Part shown: positions 56,195-64,000 of the stretch, one piece after another
How the letters are laid out: every line of letters starts with the position of its first letter
Position numbering within the stretch: the stretch's first letter is position 1
Source: Pseudomonas deceptionensis
Lineage (GTDB): Bacteria; Pseudomonadota; Gammaproteobacteria; Pseudomonadales; Pseudomonadaceae
Reading direction: 5' to 3'
Assembly: GCF_900106095.1 (NCBI RefSeq)
Contig: NZ_FNUD01000002.1
Coordinates: 1,013,501 to 1,077,500 of the forward strand
Length of the DNA stretch: 64,000 nucleotides
The notes under the pieces: generated by a model
What the model saw: only the letters and a program-made list of their open reading frames with translations
What the model was told of the DNA's origin: nothing
Database searches by the model: none
Translations under genes and position numbers: made by a program

Positions 56195-57496
56195 ATGAGC
56201 GCCCCGGATCCGCGCAGCCAGCACACTGCTTCTTATTACGCCGCCAGCAGCTTGCCGCAGCCCGATCATCCGGTACTGCAAGGCGAACTAATGGCCGATG
56301 TGTGCGTGGTGGGCGGTGGCTTCTCCGGCTTGAATACCGCGCTGGAACTGGCCGAGCGTGGCATGAGCGTGGTGTTGCTCGAAGCCCGCAAGATCGGTTG
56401 GGGTGCCAGCGGGCGCAATGGCGGTCAGTTGATTCGTGGCGTTGGCCATGGCCTTGAGCAATTTGAAGGCATCATCGGCAAGGACAGCGTTCGGCAAATG
56501 AAACTCATGGGGCTGGAGGCGGTGGAGATCGTCCGCCAGCGCGTCGAGCGGTTCAACATTGCCTGCGACCTGACCTGGGGCTATTGCGACCTGGCCAACA
56601 AACCCCGTGATCTGGAAGGTTTTGCCCTGGAGGCCCAAGAGCTGAGCAGTTTGGGCTATCGCCATGAAACCCGACTGCTGCAAGCCAACGAGGTCCGCAG
56701 CGTGGTGGGCTCCGATCGTTATGTCGGGGGGCTTATCGACATGGGGTCGGGGCATTTGCACCCTCTCAACCTTGCCCTGGGCGAAGCGGCGGCAGCTGCG
56801 CAACTGGGTGTGAAGCTGTTCGAAAATTCCGCGGTGACCCGGATCGATTACGGCCCCGAAGTACGGGTACACACGGCGCAGGGCTCAGTGCGGGCCAAAA
56901 GCCTGGTGCTGGGTTGCAACGCTTATCTCAAGGATCTCAACCCGCAACTCAGTGGCAAAGTGCTGCCTGCGGGCAGTTACATCATCGCCACCGAGCCGTT
57001 GAGTGAGGCTCAGGCCCGGGCTTTGCTGCCGCAAAACATGGCGGTGTGCGATCAACGTGTGGCGCTGGATTACTACCGGCTTTCGGCGGATCGTCGCTTG
57101 CTGTTTGGGGGTGCCTGCCATTATTCGGGGCGCGATCCGCAGGATATTGCGGCGTATATGCGCCCCAAAATGCTGGAAGTGTTCCCGCACCTCAAAGACG
57201 TGAAAATTGATTACCAGTGGGGCGGGATGATCGGTATCGGTGCCAACCGTTTGCCACAGATCGGCCGCCTGCAAGCGCAGCCCAACGTGTATTACGCTCA
57301 GGCATATTCAGGGCACGGGGTTAACGTGACTCACCTGGCGGGCAAGTTGCTGGCCGAGGCTATCAGTGGCCAGCACAGTAACGGCTTTGACCTGTTTGCC
57401 AAGGTCCCGCACATCACCTTCCCTGGCGGCAAATACCTGCGTTCGCCGCTGCTGGCGCTGGGGATGCTGTGGCATCGGTTGAAAGAGCTGCGCTGA
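56195..57496 (+). CDS. FAD-dependent gamma-glutamylputrescine oxidase-like protein (PauB family)
   Basis: The 433-residue flavoprotein has the dinucleotide motif VCVVGGGFSGLNTALELAERGMSVVLLE, followed by GWGASGRNGGQLIRG. It also has IDYQWGGMIGIGANRLPQIGR and a C-terminal YYAQAYSGHGVNVTHLAGKLLAEAI, matching the PuuB/PauB group that oxidises gamma-glutamylated polyamines. P. aeruginosa has a PauB paralogue at this location, next to lrp. The start at 56195 (MSAPDPRSQHTASYYAAS) is the family start. Confidence 0.9.
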   Translation: MSAPDPRSQHTASYYAASSLPQPDHPVLQGELMADVCVVGGGFSGLNTALELAERGMSVVLLEARKIGWGASGRNGGQLIRGVGHGLEQFEGIIGKDSVRQMKLMGLEAVEIVRQRVERFNIACDLTWGYCDLANKPRDLEGFALEAQELSSLGYRHETRLLQANEVRSVVGSDRYVGGLIDMGSGHLHPLNLALGEAAAAAQLGVKLFENSAVTRIDYGPEVRVHTAQGSVRAKSLVLGCNAYLKDLNPQLSGKVLPAGSYIIATEPLSEAQARALLPQNMAVCDQRVALDYYRLSADRRLLFGGACHYSGRDPQDIAAYMRPKMLEVFPHLKDVKIDYQWGGMIGIGANRLPQIGRLQAQPNVYYAQAYSGHGVNVTHLAGKLLAEAISGQHSNGFDLFAKVPHITFPGGKYLRSPLLALGMLWHRLKELR

Positions 57497-57505
57497 ATAA
57501 AACCC

Positions 57506-57605
57506 TGTAGCCGCTGCCGCAGGCTGCGATCGAGCCCGAAGGGGTCGTGTTTTTTCAAGGGCGAAGGGCCTTCGCCCCTTATCGCAGCCTGCGGCAGCGG
57601 CTACA
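57506..57605. repeat. REP pair, TGTAGCCGCTGCCG family (copy 7)
   Basis: TGTAGCCGCTGCCGCAGGCTGCGAT and ATCGCAGCCTGCGGCAGCGGCTACA are exact inverted arms around a 50-bp loop. This is the most perfect copy in the window, located between the pauB-like and DUF1127 genes. Confidence 0.92.
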
Positions 57606-57614
57606 GGTTTGTGG

Positions 57615-57848
57615 TTACGAACGCCAAAACGGTTTGCAGCCTTCACGCTGGGCCATTTCGCGACTCAAACCCACGTCCCGCAGTTGCTGTGCGTCCAGGT
57701 TGAGCAACACGCGCCGGCTGCGCGCGCGGTGCCAGAACAGGCCCCAGCGCCCAAGGCCGGCAGGGGCACTGACGATTTGACGGGCTTCATGCTCGGCCAG
57801 CAATTCCCGGCTGCGCAGTGTCAGGCGCACATCACTCAAACCATTCAT
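57615..57848 (-). CDS. DUF1127 small protein
   Basis: The 77-residue protein ends with the DUF1127 helix pattern (RRVLLNLDAQQLRDVGLSREMAQREGCKPFW), common in short YjiS-like proteins that respond to nutrient stress. The N-terminal half (MNGLSDVRLTLRSRELLAEH) is Pseudomonas-like. Function is unknown. It is divergent from a MocR regulator, suggesting a regulator-target pair. The start at 57848 was set by the MNGLSDVRL region; a longer reading frame upstream is not conserved. Confidence 0.82.
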   Translation of the reverse strand: MNGLSDVRLTLRSRELLAEHEARQIVSAPAGLGRWGLFWHRARSRRVLLNLDAQQLRDVGLSREMAQREGCKPFWRS

Positions 57849-58017
57849 CAGACAGCTCCTTTTGACTCGATTCCCATGAGTCTGCATGATGGCCTTGCGC
57901 TGAAAACCATGACAGATCCAGCAAAACCCTTTTACATGCATACAGATTCGGCTTTTCAGGCGCTGAATCCTTTGTTTCCCTTCGATCTGTACTGGTCCAC
58001 CCTTCGGGAGCTCTGCC

Positions 58018-59439
58018 ATGACCCTTTACGTCAACCTCGCCGACTTGCTGGGCACGCGCATCGAGCAGGGTTTTTATCGCCCTGGCGACCGCTTGCCTTC
58101 GGTGCGGGCGTTAAGCGCCGAGCATGGCGTGAGCCTGAGCACGGTGCAGCAGGCGTATCGGTTGCTGGAGGACAATGGGCTGGCTTCGCCACGGCCCAAG
58201 TCCGGGTACTTTGTGCCCATTGACCGTGAGTTGCCGGCGTTGCCCGGCATGGGTAAGCCGGCCCAACGACCGGTGGAAATTTCGCAGTGGGAGCAAGTGC
58301 TGGAGCTGGTGCGTTCCGTGCCGCAAAAGGACGTGATCCAGTTGGGCCGCGGCATGCCCGACGTCACCACGCCGACCATCAAGCCTCTGTTGCGCAGCCT
58401 GGCGCAGATCAGCCGGCGCCTGGATTTACCTGGCCTGTATTACGACAACGTCTATGGGGTGCTGGCTTTGCGCGAACAGTTGGCACGCCTGCTGCTCGAC
58501 TCTGGCTGTCAGCTTAGTGCCGAGGACCTGGTGATCACCACCGGTTGCCATGAAGCGCTGTCGTGCAGCATTCGGGCAGTATGTGAGCCCGGCGACATCG
58601 TGGCGGTCGACTCGCCGAGCTTTCATGGCGCCATGCAAACCCTCAAGGGGCTGGGGATGAAAGCGCTGGAGATCCCCACCGACCCGCTGACGGGCATCAG
58701 TCTCGACGCGCTGGAGCTGGCGCTGGAACAGTGGCCGATCAAGGCGATACAGATCACGCCCAGCTGCAACAACCCGCTGGGCTACATCATGCCCGAGGCC
58801 CGTAAGCGGGCGCTGGTGACCCTGGCCCAGCGATTTGATGTGGCCATTATCGAAGACGATGTGTACGGCGAACTGGCCTACACCTACCCTCGCCCACGCA
58901 CGATCAAGTCCTTCGATGATGATGGCCGGGTCTTGCTGTGCAGCTCGTTCTCCAAAACCCTGGCCCCCGGTTTGCGCGTGGGCTGGGTCGCGCCGGGACG
59001 CTATCTGGAGCGGGTGCTGCACATGAAATACATCAGCACCGGCTCCACGGCGCCGCAGCCGCAACTGGCGATTGCCGACTTTTTGAAGAACGGCCATTTC
59101 GAGCCGCATCTGCGCAAAATGCGCAGTCAATATCAGCGCAATCGCGACCTGATGCTGGGCTGGATCAGTCGCTATTTTCCGCCCGGCACCCGTGCCAGCC
59201 GGCCCCAGGGCAGCTTCATGCTATGGCTGGAACTGCCACAAGGCTTTGACAGCCTGCGCCTGAATCGGGAGTTGCTGGAGCAAGGGGTACAGATTGCGGT
59301 GGGCAGTATTTTCTCGGCCTCGGGCAAGTACCGTAATTGCCTGCGCATGAACTACGCTGCAAAGCCTACGCCGCAGATAGAAGATGCGGTGCGCAAAGTG
59401 GGGATGGCGGCCAGTAAACTGTTGGCAGAAACTGCGTAA
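58018..59439 (+). CDS. MocR-type GntR/aminotransferase regulator
   Basis: The 473-residue protein joins a GntR winged helix-turn-helix (about 1-70, RPGDRLPSVRALSAEHGVSLSTVQQAYRLLE) to a fold-type I aminotransferase-like domain. The PLP lysine is Lys313 in SSFSKTLAPGLRVGW. MocR proteins sense amino compounds or PLP and usually control a neighbouring gene; the divergent DUF1127 gene is the closest candidate. The 169-bp gap between them should hold the operator. It is followed after eight bases by the phospholipase D gene. Confidence 0.92.
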   Translation: MTLYVNLADLLGTRIEQGFYRPGDRLPSVRALSAEHGVSLSTVQQAYRLLEDNGLASPRPKSGYFVPIDRELPALPGMGKPAQRPVEISQWEQVLELVRSVPQKDVIQLGRGMPDVTTPTIKPLLRSLAQISRRLDLPGLYYDNVYGVLALREQLARLLLDSGCQLSAEDLVITTGCHEALSCSIRAVCEPGDIVAVDSPSFHGAMQTLKGLGMKALEIPTDPLTGISLDALELALEQWPIKAIQITPSCNNPLGYIMPEARKRALVTLAQRFDVAIIEDDVYGELAYTYPRPRTIKSFDDDGRVLLCSSFSKTLAPGLRVGWVAPGRYLERVLHMKYISTGSTAPQPQLAIADFLKNGHFEPHLRKMRSQYQRNRDLMLGWISRYFPPGTRASRPQGSFMLWLELPQGFDSLRLNRELLEQGVQIAVGSIFSASGKYRNCLRMNYAAKPTPQIEDAVRKVGMAASKLLAETA

Positions 59440-59447
59440 TCACCCCC

Positions 59448-61025
59448 GTGACGTCTGGCCCGAGGCTCTACGCGTTGAAATCACTCTGTGCATTGTTTTT
59501 GGCTGTATTGCTGGGAGGTTGTGTGACCTTGGACGTACCCCGTGAGCCAACGCAGGCGTTGCCAGCCGCAGATTCGGCCTTTGGCCGTTCGATCCAGGCT
59601 CAGGCCGCGCCCTATCAGGGCCGCTCGGGGTTCCGCCTGTTGCCCAACAGCGGTGAAGCCTTCAGGGCCCGGGCGGAGCTGATTCGCAATGCCCAAAGCA
59701 GCATCGACTTGCAGTACTACATCGTCCATGACGGGCTCAGTACCCGCATGTTGATTGACGAACTGCTCAAGGCGGCAGATCGCGGGGTACGGGTGCGTAT
59801 CCTGCTCGATGACACCGCCAGTGACGGGCTGGACGATATTCTGGCGACCCTTGCGGCCCATCCCAATATCCAGATCCGGCTGTTCAACCCGCTGCAACTG
59901 GGGCGCAGCACGGGCGTGACCCGGGCCGTGGGGCGGCTGTTCAACCTCTCGCGCCAACACCGGCGCATGCACAACAAGCTCTGGCTGGCCGATAACAGCG
60001 TGGCGATTGTGGGCGGGCGCAATTTGGGTGATGAGTATTTCGATGCCAAGCCCGAGCTGAACTTCACGGATATCGACCTGCTCAGCGTTGGCCCGGTGGC
60101 CGAGCAATTGGGCCACAGCTTCGATCAATACTGGAACAGCGCCCTTAGCCAGCCCATTGGCGACTTTGTGTCGTCGCACGTGTCCGCACATGAGCTGAGC
60201 AAGGCGCGCAAAAAACTGGATGCTTCGCTCAAGCGGGCGCAGCAGCGCAACACTGAGCTGTACCAGCAGTTGGCCTCCTATGAGACCAACCCGCAGCTGG
60301 AGGTGTGGCGCAAAGAGCTGATCTGGGCCTGGAATCAGGCGCTGTGGGATGCGCCGAGCAAGGTGCTGGCCCGGGACGAGCCCGACGCTCATTTGCTGCT
60401 GACCACGCAACTGGCGCCGGAACTGGCCGGGGTGACCAAGGAGCTGATCCTGGTTTCGGCCTACTTTGTGCCGGGTGAAACCGGCCTGGTGTACCTCACG
60501 GGCCGTGCCGATGCGGGGGTCGATGTACGTTTATTGACCAACTCCCTGGAAGCGACAGACGTGCCTGCGGTGCACGGCGGCTATGCGCCCTATCGCAAAG
60601 CGTTGCTGGAGCATGGGGTCAAACTCTTCGAGCTGCGCCGCCAGCCGGGCAGCAGCGCTGGCAGCGGCCCTCATTTGTTCAAGCACGGGATGAGTTCGGA
60701 CTCGAGCCTGCACAGCAAGGCGATGATTTTTGATCAGCAGAAATCGTTTATCGGTTCGTTCAATTTCGACCCGCGTTCGGGCCTGTGGAATACCGAGGTC
60801 GGTGTGTTGGTGGACAGCCCCGAACTGGCCGCCGAAGCCCGCAGGCTGGCGCTGCAAGGCATGGCCCCGGACTTGAGTTATGAGCCGACCCTGGAGCAGG
60901 GCAAGATAGTGTGGGTCACGCAAGACAATGGCCAGTTGCACACCTTGCACCATGAGCCGGGCAACTGGTGGCGCCGGCTCAATGCGTGGTTCAGCAAAAG
61001 TGTGGGGCTGGAGAGGATGTTGTAG
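59448..61025 (+). CDS. Phospholipase D-family lipoprotein, ClsC-like
   Basis: The 525-residue protein has a lipoprotein signal with lipobox LLGGC (Cys25) and two HKD motifs of the phospholipase D superfamily. The first lies in RRMHNKLWLADNSVAIVGGRNLGDEY and the second in HSKAMIFDQQKSFIGSFNFDPRS. ClsC-type enzymes make cardiolipin from phosphatidylethanolamine and phosphatidylglycerol; here the lipobox implies a membrane-tethered periplasmic location. The start is GTG at 59448, eight bases after the MocR gene, so co-transcription is likely. Confidence 0.9.
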   Translation: MTSGPRLYALKSLCALFLAVLLGGCVTLDVPREPTQALPAADSAFGRSIQAQAAPYQGRSGFRLLPNSGEAFRARAELIRNAQSSIDLQYYIVHDGLSTRMLIDELLKAADRGVRVRILLDDTASDGLDDILATLAAHPNIQIRLFNPLQLGRSTGVTRAVGRLFNLSRQHRRMHNKLWLADNSVAIVGGRNLGDEYFDAKPELNFTDIDLLSVGPVAEQLGHSFDQYWNSALSQPIGDFVSSHVSAHELSKARKKLDASLKRAQQRNTELYQQLASYETNPQLEVWRKELIWAWNQALWDAPSKVLARDEPDAHLLLTTQLAPELAGVTKELILVSAYFVPGETGLVYLTGRADAGVDVRLLTNSLEATDVPAVHGGYAPYRKALLEHGVKLFELRRQPGSSAGSGPHLFKHGMSSDSSLHSKAMIFDQQKSFIGSFNFDPRSGLWNTEVGVLVDSPELAAEARRLALQGMAPDLSYEPTLEQGKIVWVTQDNGQLHTLHHEPGNWWRRLNAWFSKSVGLERML

Positions 61026-61026
61026 C

Positions 61027-62175
61027 TTACGACGCAGTTGCCTGCTCTGCCCCGAACGCCCCTTGGCGCAGCACCAGAACCACCAGCACCAAAGCCCCGG
61101 CGGCCATGAACAGAGGCAGGGAATGCCCGCTGATCCACTGGCTGCCCGCCCCTGCGGCCAATGGCCCGATCAGGCAACCAATGCCCCACAGTTGCGCGAC
61201 GTGGGCGTTGGCGCGCACCAGGGCGTCGTCGCGGTAGCGCTCGCCGATCAGGATCAGCGACAGGGTGAACAGGCCGCCGGCGCTGGCGCCGAAGATGACC
61301 CACAGCGGCCAGATCAGCAGCGTATTGAGCAGGAACGGTATCGCCAGGCTCGACAGCATCAACAGCACCGCGCAGCCGGTAAACAGCGAGCGGCGGGACA
61401 GGCGGTCGGCCAGCGCGCCAATTGGCAGTTGCAGCAGGGCGTCGCCCACCACCACGGTGCTGACCATGGCCAGTGCGATATCAGCGGTAAAGCCCTGGCG
61501 CAGGCAGTAGATGGGCAGAAGCGTCAGAATCATCGCCTCAAAGGCCGCAAATAGAGCTACGGCCCACGCAATCGCCGGTAAGCCCCGGCAGAATCCCAGT
61601 AAATCCTTGAAGGTCACGCTGCATGATTCGGTGGTAGGCGCGCCGTCGCGGCCCATCAGCAGCAAGGGTGCCAGGGTCAGCAATGCAACGCCGATCCAGA
61701 ACCCGTAGTCGTCTTCTGAGCCGACCAGGCCCAGCAGCAACGGCCCGGACAGTTGGCTCAAGGCATAGGCCGAGCCATACAGCGCCACCAGGCGGCCACG
61801 CCATTGCTCGACTACCAGCTGGTTGATCCAGCTTTCGCCGAGAATGAAGATGATCGTGAGCACCACCCCGATCAGCAGTCGCAGCACCAGCCACACCGGG
61901 TAGCTGGGCAATATGGCCAGCAACCCGATGGACAGCGCGCCACACCACAGGCACAAGCGCATCAGGCCGGGCGTGCCGAAGCGGGCGGCCAGTTTGCTGG
62001 CCACGCTGGCGCCTACGAGTACGCCAATGGCCGGCATGGCTGCCATCACGCCAATCGCAAACCCGCCATAGCCCCAGCTTTCGAGTCGAAACGATACCAG
62101 CGGCATGCTCACGCCCAATGCCAGGCCGACACTGAGGACCGAGGCCAGCACGGCGAAATAAGTCGCCCAACGCAT
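61027..62175 (-). CDS. MFS transporter
   Basis: The 382-residue protein has twelve hydrophobic segments (opening MRWATYFAVLASVLSVGLALGVSMPLVSFRLES) and the MFS loop GASVASKLAARFGTPGLMR. It resembles the YcaD-type group; the substrate is unknown. In P. aeruginosa a homologue precedes kauB, so a polyamine-related role is possible but not shown. The start at 62175 is the natural one; a 39-residue extension would run into a REP. Confidence 0.85.
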   Translation of the reverse strand: MRWATYFAVLASVLSVGLALGVSMPLVSFRLESWGYGGFAIGVMAAMPAIGVLVGASVASKLAARFGTPGLMRLCLWCGALSIGLLAILPSYPVWLVLRLLIGVVLTIIFILGESWINQLVVEQWRGRLVALYGSAYALSQLSGPLLLGLVGSEDDYGFWIGVALLTLAPLLLMGRDGAPTTESCSVTFKDLLGFCRGLPAIAWAVALFAAFEAMILTLLPIYCLRQGFTADIALAMVSTVVVGDALLQLPIGALADRLSRRSLFTGCAVLLMLSSLAIPFLLNTLLIWPLWVIFGASAGGLFTLSLILIGERYRDDALVRANAHVAQLWGIGCLIGPLAAGAGSQWISGHSLPLFMAAGALVLVVLVLRQGAFGAEQATAS

Positions 62176-62206
62176 GTCTGCGCTCCAATTGTGTTGTGTA
62201 AAACCA

Positions 62207-62294
62207 TTGTGGGAGCGAGCCTGGTCGCGAAGAAAACACTGCGGTCTGTCCGTCAGACCCGGTGCTGCCATCGCGAGCAGGCTCGCTCCCACAA
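62207..62294. repeat. REP pair, GTGGGAGCGAGCCTGCTCGCGA family
   Basis: ATTGTGGGAGCGAGCCTGGTCGCGA faces TCGCGAGCAGGCTCGCTCCCACA, an exact inverted pair apart from one base. It lies between kauB-like and MFS genes on the same strand. Confidence 0.9.
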
Positions 62295-62312
62295 GGTGTA
62301 GCGTTTAGATGT

Positions 62313-63806
62313 TTACAGCTTGATCCAGGTGGACTTCAGCTCGGTGTATTTGTCGAACGCGTGCAGCGACTTGTCACGGCCGTTGCCCGACTGTTTGAAA
62401 CCGCCAAACGGAGCAGTCATGTCGCCGCCATCGTACTGGTTGACCCAAACGCTGCCGGCACGCAGTGCCTTGGCGGTCAGGTGAGCCTTGGAGATATCCG
62501 CTGTCCAGACCGCAGCGGCCAGGCCGTATGGCGTGTCGTTGGCAATCTGGATGGCTTCTTCGGCAGTGTCGAAGGTGATAACCGACAACACCGGGCCGAA
62601 AATTTCTTCCTGGGCGATTTTCATCGCGTTGCTAACGCCGTCGAAAATGGTCGGTTCAACGTAGGTTCCACCGGTTTCTTGCAGGATCTGATTACCGCCC
62701 GCTACCAGTTTTGCGCCTTCACTGTGGCCGGACTTGATGTACGACAGCACGGTATTCATTTGCTGGGTATCCACCAGGGCACCCACGGTGGTGGCCGGGT
62801 CCAGCGGGTTGCCGGGCTTCCAGCCTTTGAGGGCTTCGATCACCAGCGGCAGGAACGTGTCCTTGATCGAGCGCTCGACCAGCAGGCGCGAACCGGCGGT
62901 GCAGACTTCGCCCTGGTTGAAGGCGATGGCGCTGGCCGCGGATTCGGCCGCAGCCTGCAGGTCCGGTGCGTCGGCGAAGACGATGTTAGGGCTCTTGCCG
63001 CCTGCTTCAAGCCAGACGCGCTTCATGTTGGACTCGCCGGAATAGATCATCAGTTGCTTGGCGATCTTGGTCGAACCGGTGAACACCAGAGTGTCGACGT
63101 CCATGTGCAGGGCCAAGGCCTTGCCGACGGTGTGACCATAGCCCGGCAGCACGTTGAGCACGCCCGCAGGGATACCGGCTTCAACGGCCAGAGCTGCGAT
63201 ACGGATGGCGGTCAGCGGGGATTTTTCGGACGGCTTCAGGATTACCGAGTTACCGGTCGACAGTGCCGGTCCCAGTTTCCAGCAGGCCATCATCAGCGGG
63301 AAGTTCCACGGCACGATGGCAGCAACAACGCCCACCGGCTCGCGAGTCACCAGGCCCAGCTGGTTGTGCGGGGTGGCAGCGACTTCATCGTAGATCTTGT
63401 CGATGGCTTCACCGCTCCAGCTCAACGCACCGGCGGCGCCAGGCACGTCGATGCCCAGGGAGTCACTGATGGGCTTGCCCATGTCCAGGGTTTCAAGCAG
63501 GGCCAGCTCTTCAGCATGTTCCTTGAGCAGGCCGGCGAAACGGATCATGGTGGCTTTGCGCTTGGCCGGAGCCAGTCGCGACCACACGCCGGACTCAAAG
63601 GTTTTGCGTGCGTTTTCTACGGCGCGCTGTGCGTCGGCGGCATCGCAGCTGGCTACTTTACCCAGCAAGCGGCCATCGACCGGGCTGAGGCACTCGAACG
63701 TTTCATTGGAGACTGCGGCGGTGTATTCACCGTTGATGTAGGCGCGGCCTTCGATCTTCAGCTGTTGGGCCCGTTGTTCCCAGTCAGCACGCGTCAGGGT
63801 GGTCAT
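62313..63806 (-). CDS. kauB: NAD-dependent aldehyde dehydrogenase, KauB/PauC-like
   Basis: The 497-residue enzyme has the catalytic Cys302 in FNQGEVCTAGSR, the general base Glu267 in LEAGGKSPN, and FTGSTKIAKQLM at the cofactor site. KauB of P. aeruginosa oxidises 4-guanidinobutyraldehyde and gamma-aminobutyraldehyde-type aldehydes from arginine and polyamines. Its position beside the MFS gene and divergent from a further gene matches that locus. The broader PuuC family is the alternative name. Confidence 0.9.
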   Translation of the reverse strand: MTTLTRADWEQRAQQLKIEGRAYINGEYTAAVSNETFECLSPVDGRLLGKVASCDAADAQRAVENARKTFESGVWSRLAPAKRKATMIRFAGLLKEHAEELALLETLDMGKPISDSLGIDVPGAAGALSWSGEAIDKIYDEVAATPHNQLGLVTREPVGVVAAIVPWNFPLMMACWKLGPALSTGNSVILKPSEKSPLTAIRIAALAVEAGIPAGVLNVLPGYGHTVGKALALHMDVDTLVFTGSTKIAKQLMIYSGESNMKRVWLEAGGKSPNIVFADAPDLQAAAESAASAIAFNQGEVCTAGSRLLVERSIKDTFLPLVIEALKGWKPGNPLDPATTVGALVDTQQMNTVLSYIKSGHSEGAKLVAGGNQILQETGGTYVEPTIFDGVSNAMKIAQEEIFGPVLSVITFDTAEEAIQIANDTPYGLAAAVWTADISKAHLTAKALRAGSVWVNQYDGGDMTAPFGGFKQSGNGRDKSLHAFDKYTELKSTWIKL

Positions 63807-63975
63807 TCGAGTGTCCTCCTCTTATTGAAATGGAAGCGTCACCCTAAACCAGTGGCCCTGGAACTTTCAATATATTTGACACAAGTGGCGCAAACGGCAT
63901 GGCTTGTTCGTTTTAATAAACATAGACTTTGGTCTTTCTGGCCACACATACCGCAATTTCGGGGGGACAAGAACC
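63807..63975. promoter_or_regulatory. Divergent promoter region between the kauB-like gene and the next gene
   Basis: This 169-bp region is AT-rich with TTGACA near 63873, a possible -35 for the rightward gene. Regulator sites (PauR or others) are expected here, but none could be assigned by eye. Confidence 0.4.
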
Positions 63976-64000
63976 ATGAGCATCGCAACCATCGTCGATT
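63976..64000 (+). CDS. Start of an unidentified gene, cut by window edge
   Basis: Only eight complete codons are present (MSIATIVD). The start at 63976 follows GGGGGGACAAGAACC. Identity cannot be deduced; an aminotransferase of polyamine catabolism would fit the context of P. aeruginosa, but that is guesswork. Confidence 0.4.

Overview
The window is a chromosomal segment of a fluorescent-type Pseudomonas, probably of the P. fluorescens/P. fragi lineage. Almost every gene has a recognisable Pseudomonas counterpart in a familiar neighbourhood: serA with D2HG dehydrogenase; sbp-cysTWA; prlC; cyaA-rnk-cyaY-lptM-lysA-dapF-xerC; sutA-amtB-glnK; rep-xpt-cycB-pauR-dadX-ridA-dadA-lrp; and pauB-kauB. 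These P. aeruginosa-like blocks normally lie on either side of the replication origin. I see no rRNA, tRNA, prophage, intact insertion sequence or CRISPR array.

Layout. 1-9.2 kb: a truncated periplasmic binding protein, a DUF4399 protein, the divergent serA/D2HGDH serine module, an FAH-family enzyme, a DUF5924 membrane protein, and a four-gene MCE lipid-transport operon. 9.3-15.5 kb: an SDR enzyme and a two-adaptor RND efflux operon resembling triABC. 15.6-24 kb: an orphan AAA ATPase, an orphan MetQ-like binding protein, an unusual sigma-54-activator-like protein with a hydrolase, and prlC with small housekeeping genes. 24-28.1 kb: sulfate uptake (oscA-sbp-cysT-cysW-cysA). 28.3-36 kb: a C-terminally shortened class I adenylate cyclase, rnk, cyaY, and the lptM-lysA-dapF-DUF484-xerC-HAD operon. 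36-44 kb: sutA, a decayed YjbQ gene, amtB-glnK, ubiK, comM, a LysR regulator and a MATE pump. 44-51.3 kb: a GGDEF/EAL protein, rep, xpt, an acetyl-CoA hydrolase family protein and cytochrome c5. 51.4-64 kb: amino acid and polyamine catabolism (pauR, dadX, ridA, dadA, lrp, pauB-like, kauB-like), with a MocR regulator, a phospholipase D-family lipoprotein and an MFS carrier.

Working together: SerA and the D2HG dehydrogenase couple serine synthesis to 2-hydroxyglutarate recycling. oscA-sbp-cysTWA imports sulfate. lysA/dapF feed lysine and peptidoglycan synthesis, and xerC resolves chromosome dimers. GlnK gates AmtB. DadX/DadA/RidA/Lrp degrade alanine, while PauR, PauB and KauB degrade polyamines.

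No wholly new multigene system is evident. The most noteworthy observations are: a CyaA reduced to its catalytic half, with the breakpoint at rnk; a 219-bp tandem duplication spanning a convergent gene junction; a sigma-54-activator-like protein with neither a GAFTGA loop nor a DNA-binding domain; a frameshifted YjbQ remnant; a 10-bp motif shared by three promoter regions; and three families of interspersed palindromic repeats at gene ends.
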